A DNA stretch of 64,000 bases from 2-02-FULL-55-14 sp964581115 (GCA_964581115.1 CAZOMY010000008.1:25143-89142), one strand, 5' to 3'; numbered from the stretch's first letter, positions 16,433 to 25,633 are shown. The notes: generated from the letters alone by a model not told the origin. Made by a program: numbers and translations.

Positions 16433-18748
16433 ATGCTCCGACGTACGTATCACGCAACGCTCCTGCTGGCCATGTGTCTGCTTGGGGCGACCGCTGCCAT
16501 GGGCCAGCTCGCTCCCCCGGCTCAGTCGCAGGTCCTCCGGTTCCAAGGCTATGGTATGGCCTTCACCGCCGGTGCTCCGTCCCTGCAACTCGGCAGTTCG
16601 TTCACGATGGAGACCTGGGTCTATTTCGAGACCCTCACACCGTACGCATTCATCATGGGCAAGCCGCACCAGAACCGGCACGCGGACCCCTACATGAGTT
16701 ACTGCCTCGAATTGAACAGCGAGGGCAAGGTCGAGTTCGCCCAATCGACCGGCGTGACAGGTTCGTATCGTACCGCGACCGCTCCGAGCCAACCACCGCT
16801 CCGAACATGGATGCACATCGCGGGAACATTGTCCGCGGGAACGATACGCCTCTATGTTAACGGCGTCGAAGTCGCAAGCATGGCTAGCGCCGGTGCGCCG
16901 AGCACGTCGCTCTCGGTCCCTTTCACGCTCGGAGCAGGAGCCGGCCCCGACACGTCCATCCAGGCCAGTGGCTTTGCCGGCGCTCTCCGTCAAGCGCGAG
17001 TCTGGAATGCGGCCCTCTCGGCCTCTGAGATCCAGTCCCGAGCCGCGCAGACGCTGACCGGTACAGAAACGGGACTCATCGCATGCTGGCCGCTCGACGA
17101 CGGTTCCGGGACCGCGGCCCGCGTGATCGGTACTCCAGGCCTGACGATGACGCTGGGAGATCGGTCAGGTCAGAACCGCCCCTCGTGGATTGCCTCTGGA
17201 TTTCTCGATTCGCTCGGCATTTTCACGGACGCGATCGCTCTTCCATTTTCGGTCGGAATATCGAATCCACAGGATCTCATTCCTTTCGATTACGATGGCG
17301 ACAACGATCTCGACGTGATCGTGACAGGACTGGTGTGGCCACCGACGATCCCCGGTACGGTGGTTCCGTTCTGGTTCCTGAAGAACGACGGGTCCGGCCA
17401 GTTCACGCGCGACACGTCCGACTGGACACGAACACTCGGGCTTGTGCACCCACGTCATTGGCACACCGGCGACTTCAATCAGGATGGCCGGCAGGACATC
17501 GTCATCGTCGGACACGGAACCGACGTGAACCCGTTCCCGGGCGAGGTCAGCCTTCTGCTGATCCGGAAAGCCGACGGAACCGTGCAGAGCCTGCCTGCCA
17601 GCATGCCGACGGCCGATGCATTCACGCACAACGTCGCCGTGGCGGACATCGACAAGGACCTCGACCTGGACGTCTACATGTGCAACATCGGCGGCGGGAC
17701 GGTCGGACCGCAGTTGCTCCGAAACAACGGCAGCGGTGTCTTTGCTGCCGGAGCACTGGGGCTTCCGTCGGATATCGCCATCAGAGCCGAGCGCTACACG
17801 TCGAGCATCTTCGCCGATGTCGACAACGATGGCGATCCGGATCTCATCCTCGGAGGGCATGATGGCGCCTCCGCCTGGACCCCGACGGACAAGCTGCTCT
17901 TGAACGACGGATCGGGCACATTTACACCAGCTCCCGCGGGTGCGATGCCGGTGCGCCCACTCGGTAATGCCAGCGGATCGGTGGGGTTGGCCGTGGCCGA
18001 CGTGGACAATGATGGATGGATCGACATCATCGCGAGTGTGCATTCCGACTACCGTATTCCGACGATCCAGCTTCTGTTGAACAACGGCAACGGCACGTTC
18101 CGGGATGCCAGCGCCAACATCCCCCAGCAGTGGCCGACGAGCGCGAGCTTCGGCAACTCCTGGATCCGATGGACGTTGCCGATCGATCTGAATAGCGATG
18201 GCTGGATCGACTTCGTGTCGGTCGGACAGAATGAGTGTCCAAGTGCGGTGTACCTCAACACCGGGGGCGGGACATTCCGCCAGTACACCGACTACTACCT
18301 CGACGGCAAGCAGTACGCGGCGCTCACGACGGCCGACTTTACAGGGGACAGCAAACCGGATCTGCTGGCGGTCAGATCGGGTGGAGCAACCGTGCTCTAC
18401 AAGACCGTCGGCAATGCTATCACCACGTCGGTGGGGCACGAAGATGTCGGCGGGGGAGTGGCGGATACCTATCAATTGGGGCAGAACTATCCGAATCCAT
18501 TCAATCCTGCAACCGTGATATCCTACACGGTTGCAGCCCCGAGCGTAGCCGAGGAGCGGTCAGTCGGTTGTCAACTCTCGATCTTCGACTTGCTCGGCCG
18601 CGAAGTGGCGGTGCTCGTGAATGAAGTGAAGCCAGCAGGTGTCCATCACGCCACGTGGGACGCGTCTGGCATGCCGAGCGGGATCTACTTCTATCGGCTG
18701 ATGGCGGGTAAGTTCACGCAGACGAGGAAGCTGCTCTTGATGCGATGA
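16433..18748 (+). CDS. Secreted LamG/FG-GAP (VCBS) repeat protein with T9SS sorting domain
   Basis: 771 residues. A signal peptide (LLLAMCLLGATAAMG) is followed by a LamG/concanavalin-like domain (about 30-240; LQLGSSFTMETWVYFE, GTLSAGTIRLYVNGVEV). Then a beta-propeller-like region of FG-GAP/VCBS repeats (about 270-670) shows repeated calcium-binding motifs such as FDYDGDNDLDVIV, FNQDGRQDIVI, DVDNDGDPDLIL, DVDNDGWIDII and DLNSDGWIDFV. The C-terminal 90 residues start at QNYPNPFNPATVISY and end GIYFYRLMAGKFTQTRKLLL, a T9SS type A sorting domain. It is therefore exported and probably attached to the cell surface, where it may bind glycans or act in adhesion. No catalytic domain is visible. Confidence 0.93.
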   Translation: MLRRTYHATLLLAMCLLGATAAMGQLAPPAQSQVLRFQGYGMAFTAGAPSLQLGSSFTMETWVYFETLTPYAFIMGKPHQNRHADPYMSYCLELNSEGKVEFAQSTGVTGSYRTATAPSQPPLRTWMHIAGTLSAGTIRLYVNGVEVASMASAGAPSTSLSVPFTLGAGAGPDTSIQASGFAGALRQARVWNAALSASEIQSRAAQTLTGTETGLIACWPLDDGSGTAARVIGTPGLTMTLGDRSGQNRPSWIASGFLDSLGIFTDAIALPFSVGISNPQDLIPFDYDGDNDLDVIVTGLVWPPTIPGTVVPFWFLKNDGSGQFTRDTSDWTRTLGLVHPRHWHTGDFNQDGRQDIVIVGHGTDVNPFPGEVSLLLIRKADGTVQSLPASMPTADAFTHNVAVADIDKDLDLDVYMCNIGGGTVGPQLLRNNGSGVFAAGALGLPSDIAIRAERYTSSIFADVDNDGDPDLILGGHDGASAWTPTDKLLLNDGSGTFTPAPAGAMPVRPLGNASGSVGLAVADVDNDGWIDIIASVHSDYRIPTIQLLLNNGNGTFRDASANIPQQWPTSASFGNSWIRWTLPIDLNSDGWIDFVSVGQNECPSAVYLNTGGGTFRQYTDYYLDGKQYAALTTADFTGDSKPDLLAVRSGGATVLYKTVGNAITTSVGHEDVGGGVADTYQLGQNYPNPFNPATVISYTVAAPSVAEERSVGCQLSIFDLLGREVAVLVNEVKPAGVHHATWDASGMPSGIYFYRLMAGKFTQTRKLLLMR

Positions 18749-19035
18749 AGGGGGAGGGTCCGCCAACGAAGCAAGGAATGTGACCCCCAAAAGGCCGATT
18801 GCGGCTCAGAAATCGCATATTGGACCGCATTCTGGAGGCCCAAAGATTTTTCCGCCTGGGATGGTTTACAAAACAAGAGAATTCACCATATTGGAGAGCG
18901 TTATTCCCCTCCGTGCGAGCAGCGGAGGACGCCGTGCACGTGTCCCATCTGTCTTCACAGGTGAACCGGTGCCGCAGCGTCCGTGGTTGCCCCCGGTACC
19001 CATTCACCAGCTACATCTTCAGAAAGGTTACACCG

Positions 19036-19236
19036 ATGGAACAAGGAACCGTCAAGTGGTTCAACGCCGCCAAGGGCTTCGGATTCATCTCCCGCCAGGG
19101 CGGTGAAGACGTGTTCGTGCACTTCAAAGAGATCGTCGGCGAGGGCTACAAGACCCTCAACGAAGGCGACAAGGTCGAGTTCAACGTAACGCAGGGACCG
19201 AAAGGCCTCCAGGCGCAGCAAGTGAAGAAGATCTGA
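19036..19236 (+). CDS. csp: Cold-shock protein, single CSD domain
   Basis: 66 residues from the ATG at 19036, with AAAGG 9 nt upstream. The RNP-1 motif KGFGFIS and RNP-2 motif DVFVHF are both present. The opening QGTVKWFNAAKGFGF and closing GPKGLQAQQVKKI are typical of CspA-type RNA chaperones, which bind single-stranded RNA and DNA and melt secondary structure. The gene has a long non-coding leader (about 18750-19035), usual for cold-shock mRNAs, whose structure often controls translation with temperature. It is monocistronic: a strong terminator follows at 19254-19295. Confidence 0.96.
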   Translation: MEQGTVKWFNAAKGFGFISRQGGEDVFVHFKEIVGEGYKTLNEGDKVEFNVTQGPKGLQAQQVKKI

Positions 19237-19253
19237 TCTTCTGACAACACGAA

Positions 19254-19295
19254 GGCCCCGCTTTTCTTCGGAGAGGCGGGGTCTTTCCGTTTTTG
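19254..19295 (+). terminator. Intrinsic terminator after the cold-shock gene
   Basis: CCCCGC (19256-19261) pairs with GCGGGG (19276-19281), and T-rich sequence ending in TTTTT follows. Confidence 0.85.
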
Positions 19296-19404
19296 TCCTG
19301 CTGTCCACTGTGCTGCTTGATGCTCCGCTTGAATATTCCCCGGCTTCTCCGCACTTTGCACGCTCGATCTTCTCATCGCTCACCGACACCGGAGTAAGCG
19401 TCGA

Positions 19405-19665
19405 ATGCCATACATCTCTCAAGAACAGCGCAAAGCCATCCTCGCCGGCGCCGATCCCTCCGACGCGGGTGAACTGAATTACGCCATCACCATGATCGTC
19501 GACCGCTTCTTGAAAAAGAAAGGCGGGATCCGCTACGCCCACGTCAACGAAGCGATCGGCGCTATGGAGTGCGCCAAGCTTGAGCTCTACCGGCGCATTG
19601 CAGCGCCCTACGAGGATCGAAAGATCCAGGAAGCCGGCGACGTCTACGAGAGCAACAAGTCCTGA
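19405..19665 (+). CDS. Small conserved protein (DUF6899-like)
   Basis: 86 residues. It reads MPYISQEQRKAILAG, then GELNYAITMIVDRFL, HVNEAIGAMECAKLELYRR, and ends APYEDRKIQEAGDVY. I recognise the pattern as a small conserved family found in bacteria and phages (GELNY, GA-E-AK-E-YRR, APYEDxKIxxNGDVY). The protein is soluble and mainly helical. No enzymatic motif is visible and no function is known to me. It lies alone between the cold-shock gene and the LpxL-like gene, each with its own spacing. It may be a phage- or plasmid-derived accessory gene now fixed in the chromosome. Confidence 0.75.
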   Translation: MPYISQEQRKAILAGADPSDAGELNYAITMIVDRFLKKKGGIRYAHVNEAIGAMECAKLELYRRIAAPYEDRKIQEAGDVYESNKS

Positions 19666-19770
19666 CCGCCCGCCACTGGCATACCTGACCTCAGCGGCCG
19701 TTACGTTCGGAGCGACCCTCATCATTGTTCTGCCGCGAACGGCGCGTCGCGTCGTCGGCGAGCCATCGCC

Positions 19771-20697
19771 ATGCTCAAGCCCCCGATCTCGCGGCCGTTT
19801 CGACCGCACCATCTGCTGGAGCTTCCATTCTTCCTGCTGCTGACGGCGATCGTCTGTCTCCTGCCGTTGTCGGCGGTCCGGTCGCTGGGTCGCAGACTCG
19901 GACGCGTCGGATATCGCCTGTTGGGATCTCGTCGCCGAGTGGCCATGCAAAACCTGCGCGCTTCGCTACCGGACCGGTCGGAAAATGAGCTGGAGCGCAT
20001 CGCGCGCGGATCGTTCGAAACGGTGGCGGCGGCGTTCCTCGAGCTTCTGTGGTTCCCGCGACTTACGCGAACACGCTTAGAAAAGGAGGCCGTCGTCGAG
20101 AATGCGGAGGAGGTGCGGCAGGAGCTGGGTGAGTGCGGTGCGGTCGTCATCGTCAGTCACATGGCCGGATGGGAATTCATCCTGCAGGGGGTGAATGCGG
20201 CGTTTCCGGGCCGAACGTCGGTTGTCTACAAGCCGCTCTCGAACCCGATCACGGACCGGTTCATCTACGATTGGCGGTCGAAGTTCGGACTGAAGTGGCT
20301 CCCGATGCAAACGGCCGTGGCCGATACGATGGCCGAGGCCCAACGGGGCGGGGTGGTGATCCTCGCGGCGGATCAGAGCGTGGCGAAGGAGAGCATTCGC
20401 GTTCCGTTCTTCGGAAGGAAGGTGCCGACGGCAAAAGGCCCGGCAGCGCTCTCCTTGAAAGCCGGCGTGCCAATCTATCTCTGCCGTCTGCGGCGCGTGG
20501 CAGACGGTTCTTATCGCGGCGACCTGCAGCTCGTTCCGTCAGACGACATACACGGTTACAGCGAGGCGAACGTCATCGAGCTGACGAAGCGCTTCACGAA
20601 GATGACCGAGGACCACATCTTGCGCGACCCCGACCAGTGGATGTGGACGCACAAACGGTGGAAACACTGGCGTCCAGAGGAGAACACCGATAGGTGA
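19771..20697 (+). CDS. LpxL/HtrB-like lipid A acyltransferase
   Basis: 308 residues. An N-terminal membrane anchor (LLELPFFLLLTAIVCLLP) is followed by the lysophospholipid acyltransferase core. The catalytic HX4(D/E) motif is SHMAGWE with His130 and Glu135. Other conserved elements are AMQNLRASLPD, VYKPLSNPITDRFI, GGVVILAADQSV, PFFGRKVPTAKGPAALSLKAGVPI, and the C-terminal WMWTHKRWK. These define the LpxL/LpxM/HtrB family, which adds secondary acyl chains to lipid A at the inner membrane. This supports a Gram-negative cell with LPS. Its stop codon runs straight into a purine-rich repeat and a terminator. Confidence 0.92.
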   Translation: MLKPPISRPFRPHHLLELPFFLLLTAIVCLLPLSAVRSLGRRLGRVGYRLLGSRRRVAMQNLRASLPDRSENELERIARGSFETVAAAFLELLWFPRLTRTRLEKEAVVENAEEVRQELGECGAVVIVSHMAGWEFILQGVNAAFPGRTSVVYKPLSNPITDRFIYDWRSKFGLKWLPMQTAVADTMAEAQRGGVVILAADQSVAKESIRVPFFGRKVPTAKGPAALSLKAGVPIYLCRLRRVADGSYRGDLQLVPSDDIHGYSEANVIELTKRFTKMTEDHILRDPDQWMWTHKRWKHWRPEENTDR

Positions 20698-20736
20698 AAG
20701 GTGGGAGGAGGTAGGAGGTAGGAGGAGGGAAGGGGA
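20695..20736. repeat. GAAAGGTGGGAGG-word purine repeat (family F)
   Basis: TGAAAGGTGGGAGGAGGTAGG and further GTAGGAGG words start at the stop codon itself. Related copies lie at 52339-52371 (inverted) and 57356-57491 (both arms). Confidence 0.7.
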
Positions 20737-20763
20737 CGCGGAGACCACGGCGAAAGAATTCAG

Positions 20764-20786
20764 CAAACCCGAAGGGTTTGTTTCCT
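20764..20786 (+). terminator. Intrinsic terminator of the LpxL-like gene
   Basis: CAAACCC (20764-20770) pairs with GGGTTTG (20774-20780) across a GAA loop, followed by TTTCCTT. Confidence 0.8.
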
Positions 20787-20809
20787 TACTGCGCCGGAAT
20801 CCAGCTTGG

Positions 20810-20831
20810 CACGTTTCGAGAAGGAAACGTG
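20810..20831. other. Stem-loop with CACGTTTC/GAAACGTG arms
   Basis: Perfect 8-bp arms with a 6-nt loop, between the terminator at 20764 and the convergent methyltransferase ending at 20923. It may be a second hairpin for the opposite strand. No gene is visible in this 225-bp gap. Confidence 0.4.
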
Positions 20832-20922
20832 AACGTGCTCCAGGGCAATGCTATTCAATGGAGGGTGATCTGTGCACACGGACTCAAGAAGCTCGAAGGC
20901 GAAATGGGCGAAGCTCCTCCGC

Positions 20923-21513
20923 TCACCCCACCACCACCGCGGTATTCAGCCTCGTCTCAAATCGCTCAACGTTGAGTCCCACTGATTGCAGCACCCGCTC
21001 CACCTCTGCCATCGGCATCGACCCGCGCGGATGGTCCCGCCGATAGATCTCCTGCTCCAACCTCTGCATCACGACGAATCCCGTTTCGCTGAAGTCTGCG
21101 ATCAGCAGTCGCCCGTCGGGATGTCGAACGCGCAGCAACTCCTTCAGTGCTGAGTGCGGATCGTCGATCTCGTGCAGGGTATTGACGCAGGTGATGTTTC
21201 GCACCGAGCCGTCCCGGAATGGGAGTCGCCCCATCTCAAGGCCGACCAACATTGCCCGGTGATGCGCAGTCGTCAAACGCTCGAAAACGCGCGCCCGTTG
21301 GTCCTGCGTTCGGTCCCCGCTGACGACCCGATAGCCCATGTGGGCAAGAACGGCCGTCATGCGCCCCGTGCCGGTGGCCAGTTCGACGATCGGGGACGAC
21401 ATGTCAAATCCCGCGCGTGCGACCATCGAGCGGTACTCCTCGACGAGATCGTAACCCCACGATCGAAGCAAGCGGTCGGAGGAAGAGGAGGGAATGAGGC
21501 TGGGGTCGAACAC
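20923..21513 (-). CDS. Class I SAM-dependent methyltransferase
   Basis: 196 residues. Motif I reads VELATGTGRMTAVLAHMG, slightly divergent from ExGxGxG. It continues with VSGDRTQDQRARVFERL, MGRLPFRDGSVRNITCVNTLHEIDDP (motif II with the D/N-x-LHE signature), and HPDGRLLIADFSETGF (motif III). The short ending after ERVLQSVGLNVERFETRLNTAVVV is complete. This is a small Methyltransf_11 protein, similar in size to small-molecule methyltransferases. The target is unknown. It is convergent with the LpxL-like gene and is followed by an intergenic repeat region and the threonine-dehydrogenase-like gene upstream. Confidence 0.82.
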   Translation of the reverse strand: MFDPSLIPSSSSDRLLRSWGYDLVEEYRSMVARAGFDMSSPIVELATGTGRMTAVLAHMGYRVVSGDRTQDQRARVFERLTTAHHRAMLVGLEMGRLPFRDGSVRNITCVNTLHEIDDPHSALKELLRVRHPDGRLLIADFSETGFVVMQRLEQEIYRRDHPRGSMPMAEVERVLQSVGLNVERFETRLNTAVVVG

Positions 21514-21645
21514 GAGAAAACGAGAGAGGAGAAATGGAGTAATGGAATGTTGGAGGTGAGGGATTCGGCAGGAGAGCTGAAGGCGGAATGACGGAGTTCG
21601 CGTGGTAGGAGGAACAGCAAAGGGCGGCGCTTCACCTCGCCAGCC

Positions 21646-21711
21646 CTTTGGACATTTGCTTCCGGACTTTGGCCGTTTGTTTGGAGTCTGGAGGTTTGGC
21701 GTTTGGAGCGT
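21646..21711. repeat. TTTGGAGTCTGG-word repeat (family C)
   Basis: GTTTGTTTGGAGTCTGGAGG and GTTTGGCGTTTGGAGCG end directly at the stop codon of the SDR gene (21712). Upstream sequence (21520-21640) has further GGAG-rich words but no gene. Confidence 0.75.
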
Positions 21712-22728
21712 TTACGCCTTATATCTCTCCCGCACCGCCGGCACCAGATATTCATCGAACGCTCTCTTGAGCGAGTACGCCGGCTTGAAGTCCCAGTCGC
21801 GCGCAGCCGCTGAAGCGTCCACATCGGCCGGCCAACTGTCGACGATCGCCTGCCGCCGCACGTCGGGCTCGAACGTGATCTCGGCCCCGGGGAAGGCGTC
21901 GCGCACGAGATCGGCGAATTCGCCAGCCGACGGATTGAATGCGCCGATGTTGTACGAGCGCTGTGTCAACCGCGACGAAGGCGCACCGGCGAGCTTCAAC
22001 AGGGCCCGGACCGCATCGGGCATGGCCATGAACGGAATGCGCGAGTCTGCCCTGACAAAGCAGGCGTACGGCTTCTTCTGCGCCGCCGCGTGGAGCATCT
22101 CCGGGCCGAAATCACTCGTACCGCCGGTCGGGAGCGTATGCGCGCTGATAAGACCTGGGAACCGGATGCAGCGCACGTCGACACGAGGCCCTGCCGGTGA
22201 CATGTCGAGCTGCCGGTAGTGGTCGCTGTAGTATCCTCCGAGATGCTCGCAGTACAGTTTGTTGATGCCGTACATCGTGCGGGGTTGGCACCAGTCGGGC
22301 TCGCGCACCGCCCCGGCCAGCTCCTTCGCTTTCAGCGACGGCATGCCGTAGACGGCGATGGAACTCGGGTAGAGCACCATGACCGAACGCCCCTGCAGCT
22401 TCGACTGCGTGTTCGCCAACTCGAGGATGTTCAACATCCCGTCAACATTCACTCGATGGGCAAGCAACGGCTCCTTCTCCGAACGCGTGGACAACAGGGC
22501 CGCAAGATGGTAGATGGCACTGAACTCGTGCCCCGACGAGAGTCGCTGCAACACGCTCGGATCGAGGATGTCCCCGACAACGGTCTCGGCACAGCGCTTC
22601 GCGATGGTCGGGTCGATCGGGTGAAGGTCGAGCGCGACGATGCGGACGTCATCCTGGTCGGAAAGATACTGGATGAGCCCGTGTCCGATCTCGCCGTTGG
22701 CGCCGGTGATGAAGACGGTGGTGCTCAT
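21712..22728 (-). CDS. NAD-dependent epimerase/dehydratase, L-threonine 3-dehydrogenase (SDR type)-like
   Basis: 338 residues. The N-terminal Rossmann motif is VFITGANGEIGHGLIQYL. The catalytic SDR pair is in YGINKLYCE (Tyr-x3-Lys), with LYPSSIAVYG supplying the Ser. Segments characteristic of the epimerase-like threonine dehydrogenases are present: RCIRFPGLIS, then TGGTSDFGPEML, FVRADSRIPFMAMPDAVRALLKL, and SYNIGAFNPSAGEF. This enzyme class oxidises L-threonine to 2-amino-3-ketobutyrate with NAD+. I place it there on pattern; a sugar epimerase is the alternative. No 2-amino-3-ketobutyrate CoA ligase gene is adjacent. Confidence 0.82.
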   Translation of the reverse strand: MSTTVFITGANGEIGHGLIQYLSDQDDVRIVALDLHPIDPTIAKRCAETVVGDILDPSVLQRLSSGHEFSAIYHLAALLSTRSEKEPLLAHRVNVDGMLNILELANTQSKLQGRSVMVLYPSSIAVYGMPSLKAKELAGAVREPDWCQPRTMYGINKLYCEHLGGYYSDHYRQLDMSPAGPRVDVRCIRFPGLISAHTLPTGGTSDFGPEMLHAAAQKKPYACFVRADSRIPFMAMPDAVRALLKLAGAPSSRLTQRSYNIGAFNPSAGEFADLVRDAFPGAEITFEPDVRRQAIVDSWPADVDASAAARDWDFKPAYSLKRAFDEYLVPAVRERYKA

Positions 22729-22751
22729 ATGGGTCAGTTCATCCTCATGGA

Positions 22752-22855
22752 TGCTTGGAGTTTGGTGCCTGATGTTGACGATTGGAAGTTGGCGCTTGTC
22801 GATGGCTAGGCTCCAAGTGCCAACTCCAATCTCAAAGCACCAAGTACCAAGAATC
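22752..22855. repeat. CTTGGAGTTTGGTGCC / GGCACCAAGTACCAAG inverted repeat (family D)
   Basis: Left arm words (TGCTTGGAGTTTGGTGCC, GGAAGTTGGCGCTTG) and right arm words (CTCCAAGTGCCAACTCCAA, AAAGCACCAAGTACCAAG) are inverted. They fill the gap between the SDR start and the stop of the GHL10 gene. Confidence 0.75.
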
Positions 22856-22894
22856 GTATGCTAAACTGTTGCGTACCGCGTCCTTGGGATGTCT

Positions 22895-24442
22895 TCAATG
22901 CACTTCCAAGGTACGCACCACACTCTCATTGCCCACTCGATCCACCGCACTCACCCCCACTTCCAGCAATCGTTCAACGCGGACGCGCACCGAATCGTCC
23001 TGACCGCGACGCCGCGTGCGCTCTTCGATCGCCCGTTCACGCGAGAGCGTCGTCGACGTGGAGAACCGGTTCTGGACCAACGGCTCCCACGAGCTGTTGT
23101 AGCGGGCATAGACGATCCACCGGAACACGTCGGCCTCGTCCGGATGCGTCCATGACATGTGGATGGCGTGCGGATCGGACGCCACGGTCACGTTCGGCGC
23201 GTCGGGGGCGTCGTCGTCCAACCACGGCGACGGTGGTACGATGGCCGGCAGGCGGTAGACGCCCGACGTCAGTGTGCTGTTGACGAGCGTGCTTTCGCGC
23301 TGGAACGAACGAAAGCTGAAATGGATGTGCCCCGGACCTGCGGGCACGAAGCCGCGCGCGATCATGATCTGGTTGGGGATCTCTTCCTGACTGTCGTTGA
23401 TCATCCGGCCGGTGTAGAGCCCGGGCCAGAGATGTCGGCCTTTGCGGTTCTCGCGCATCCACCACCCCATCAGCACGGGAAAGCTCTGCGGCACCTGTCG
23501 GATCGGCCAGTAGAGCTGCGGCGTGAAGTAATCCACCCATCCCTCATTCCACCACAGCTTTGCGTCGGCATAGAGGCCGTTGTACTGGTCGAATCCGGCG
23601 ATCGACGGCGGATTGCCCGGCCGCCAAATGCCGAACGGACTCAGTCCGAACTTGACGTATGGCTTCTCTTTCTTGATCTGCGTGTACAACCGTTCGATGA
23701 ACGCGTTCACGTTCGAACGCCGCCAGTCATTACGCGACAGATTTCCGCCCGACGCCTGGTACATCGCCCACGTCGTATCGTCTGGGAAGTTGCCGTCGCC
23801 GTACGGATAGAAGTAATCGTCGAAGTGGATACCATCGACATCGTACCGACGAACCACATCCATCACCACATTGAACGAATGCTCCTGCGTCTCCGGATGC
23901 CCTGGGTCCATCCACCACGTATTGCCCTGGAGTTTGCGGACGAGGTAAGGCTTCGTGTTGACGATCGAGGTCGGCGGAGGTTCGCCGTTCCGGCGGGAGA
24001 GAAAGGCGCGGTACGGATTGAACCAGGCGTGCAACTCCAGACCGCGGTCGTGGGCTTCCTCCACCCAGAACTCGAGAGGGTCATAGTAGGGAGATGGGGC
24101 CTGTGCCTGCGTGCCCGTCAGGTAATGCGACCACGGCTCGAGTTCGCTGGGGTACATCGCGTCGCAATGCGGGCGCACCTGGAAGACGATGGCGTTGAGG
24201 CCGAGGGCGACGGCGGTGTCGAGGATCGCCCGCGCCTCGCGCTGCTGATCTTCAGTGCTCAAGCCGGGTTTGCTGGGCCAGTCGATGTTGCCGACCGTGG
24301 CGACCCACGCACCACGAAACTCGCGGTCGATCCGCGGTCCAGTGGCCGTGATCTCAGTCGTGCGCGGAGCGAACGTGGAGCATCCGGTCAAAACGACGAT
24401 GAGACACGTGAGCGCTAGCCGTCGGATCGGCGTTGTGATCAT
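22895..24442 (-). CDS. Glycosyl-hydrolase-like family 10 (GHL10/DUF187) lipoprotein
   Basis: 515 residues from the ATG at 24442. The N-terminus has a lipobox (LIVVLTGCSTF), so it is a lipoprotein. The TIM-barrel domain begins EFRGAWVATVGNIDWPS, the typical GHL10 start. It continues with GLNAIVFQVRPHCDAMYPSELEPWSHYLTG, DRGLELHAWFNPYRAF, RRYDVDGIHFDDYFYP (catalytic-acid region), and ADAKLWWNEGWVDYFTPQLYWP. A C-terminal fibronectin-like segment follows (DAPNVTVASD ... FRWIVYARYNSSWEPLVQNR). Proteins of this family act on cell-envelope or extracellular glycans; the exact substrate is unknown. The last 50 residues end in charge-rich sequence near the repeat. Confidence 0.9.
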   Translation of the reverse strand: MITTPIRRLALTCLIVVLTGCSTFAPRTTEITATGPRIDREFRGAWVATVGNIDWPSKPGLSTEDQQREARAILDTAVALGLNAIVFQVRPHCDAMYPSELEPWSHYLTGTQAQAPSPYYDPLEFWVEEAHDRGLELHAWFNPYRAFLSRRNGEPPPTSIVNTKPYLVRKLQGNTWWMDPGHPETQEHSFNVVMDVVRRYDVDGIHFDDYFYPYGDGNFPDDTTWAMYQASGGNLSRNDWRRSNVNAFIERLYTQIKKEKPYVKFGLSPFGIWRPGNPPSIAGFDQYNGLYADAKLWWNEGWVDYFTPQLYWPIRQVPQSFPVLMGWWMRENRKGRHLWPGLYTGRMINDSQEEIPNQIMIARGFVPAGPGHIHFSFRSFQRESTLVNSTLTSGVYRLPAIVPPSPWLDDDAPDAPNVTVASDPHAIHMSWTHPDEADVFRWIVYARYNSSWEPLVQNRFSTSTTLSRERAIEERTRRRGQDDSVRVRVERLLEVGVSAVDRVGNESVVRTLEVH

Positions 24443-24562
24443 CGTGAGAGGGCTCGTGGCAGGGTGGGGTGTCATCGATGCGCAGACAATCTGCGCAAAA
24501 CTGCGTCCACCGTCAAGCGTATAGGATCGGGAGTCGTCGCGAATACGGGAATCCCGGGTCGG

Positions 24563-25591
24563 TCAGAGACCGAGCGCCAGCAGGATGCCACCGACAAGAA
24601 TGCCGACAGCAAGGTCGATCCCCTTCACGGCGGCGAAGACGCTTCTGGAGTTGGCCAAGAGAGAGAGCATGCCGTGGCCGTCTTGGACGATGCTGTTGGC
24701 CACGAGGATGCTGAAGGGGATGGATCCTTGCGCGAAGAGGGTGACGAAGAGCAGGTGTGGGCCTGATTCCGGAATGACGCCCACGGCGGATGCAGCGGCG
24801 AGAACCGCCCAGCGGTTATCGGCGACGATCGACGCGAGTTCAAGGTGCTGGGTGATGGCATGCGTCAGCGCCAGCGCACCCCAAGTCCAGAGAAAGACAC
24901 GTGGTACGTGCGACCGCACGACATGCTTCCACAAATGGTCGCGCAGAAAGTGGTCGGGAACCGTCGAGACGATGAACAGCGTCACGCTCACGACGAGCAG
25001 AATGGTCCAACGGACCCAATTCCATTCTCCCGGTCCGACGGTGCCCGTGATCGTTGCGATGACGTACAGCATCAAAGAGGCGGCGAGCACGACACGTACG
25101 GCCGACGGACGACGCCACTGCGTCAGGATCCGTCCGGACGGATAGCATTCGCACGACTCTAGGGTATGGACCTGCAGGCCCGCGCAGGCCTCGGCCGGAA
25201 GGAAGGCTCGGTCTTTCGCCAGTCGGTCAGTGAGGATGCCGGCTACGAGTGCGACGACGAATAACAGAACGTGCAGTGCCAAGGCCGGACCGGGGATGAG
25301 CGCGAACATCACGAAGGCCTCATCGCCGCTGGTAGCGATCATCGTGGTCACGAGCGCTCCCAGCGTCACGACACGGTGGGCAAAGAGTGAAACGACGGCG
25401 AACGATCCAAGACACCCTGGCAGAATCCCTAGCCCTGCGGCGATGAGGTACATCGACCCCGACGATGCCGAGACACGCTCGCGGAGGTGTCCGCCCATCA
25501 GCACGTTGAGGTACTCAACGGTCAGCATCATCACCCCCACGAATCCGGTGATCATGACCGCATGCCTAAGTGACTCACCGAGGATGTTCAT
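24563..25591 (-). CDS. Putative 10-TM heavy-metal exporter (ArsP_2/PF11449-like)
   Basis: 342 residues from the ATG at 25591. About ten hydrophobic helices are present in two blocks joined by a cytoplasmic linker containing CxCYPSGR-like cysteines (SCECYPSG). The first block has LGILPGCLGSFAVVSLF, with MIATSGDEAFVMFALIPG; the second has SAVGVIPESGPHLLFVTLFAQGSIPFSILVANSIVQDGHGMLSLLANS. These duplicated GD/PE-G motifs are characteristic of the putative manganese/heavy-metal exporter family. It is last in a minus-strand run after the NifX-like and CGGC proteins, and a role in metal export or redox-metal handling fits the context. The ion is not known. Confidence 0.8.
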   Translation of the reverse strand: MNILGESLRHAVMITGFVGVMMLTVEYLNVLMGGHLRERVSASSGSMYLIAAGLGILPGCLGSFAVVSLFAHRVVTLGALVTTMIATSGDEAFVMFALIPGPALALHVLLFVVALVAGILTDRLAKDRAFLPAEACAGLQVHTLESCECYPSGRILTQWRRPSAVRVVLAASLMLYVIATITGTVGPGEWNWVRWTILLVVSVTLFIVSTVPDHFLRDHLWKHVVRSHVPRVFLWTWGALALTHAITQHLELASIVADNRWAVLAAASAVGVIPESGPHLLFVTLFAQGSIPFSILVANSIVQDGHGMLSLLANSRSVFAAVKGIDLAVGILVGGILLALGL

Positions 25592-25633
25592 AGACGACGC
25601 TCGCAATTGGCAACGACGATGCCTTGCGTTCGC

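Noticed and set aside
17165..18475. 436-residue minus-strand open frame
   Set aside because: Opposite the FG-GAP repeat protein; the repeated DxDxDG codons give a long antisense frame by symmetry.
18750..19035. Separate gene in the cold-shock leader
   Set aside because: The frame upstream of 19036 lacks protein-like composition; a long untranslated leader is normal for cold-shock genes.
23159..24418. 419-residue + strand open frame
   Set aside because: Opposite the GHL10 lipoprotein gene, which has a signal peptide and barrel motifs.
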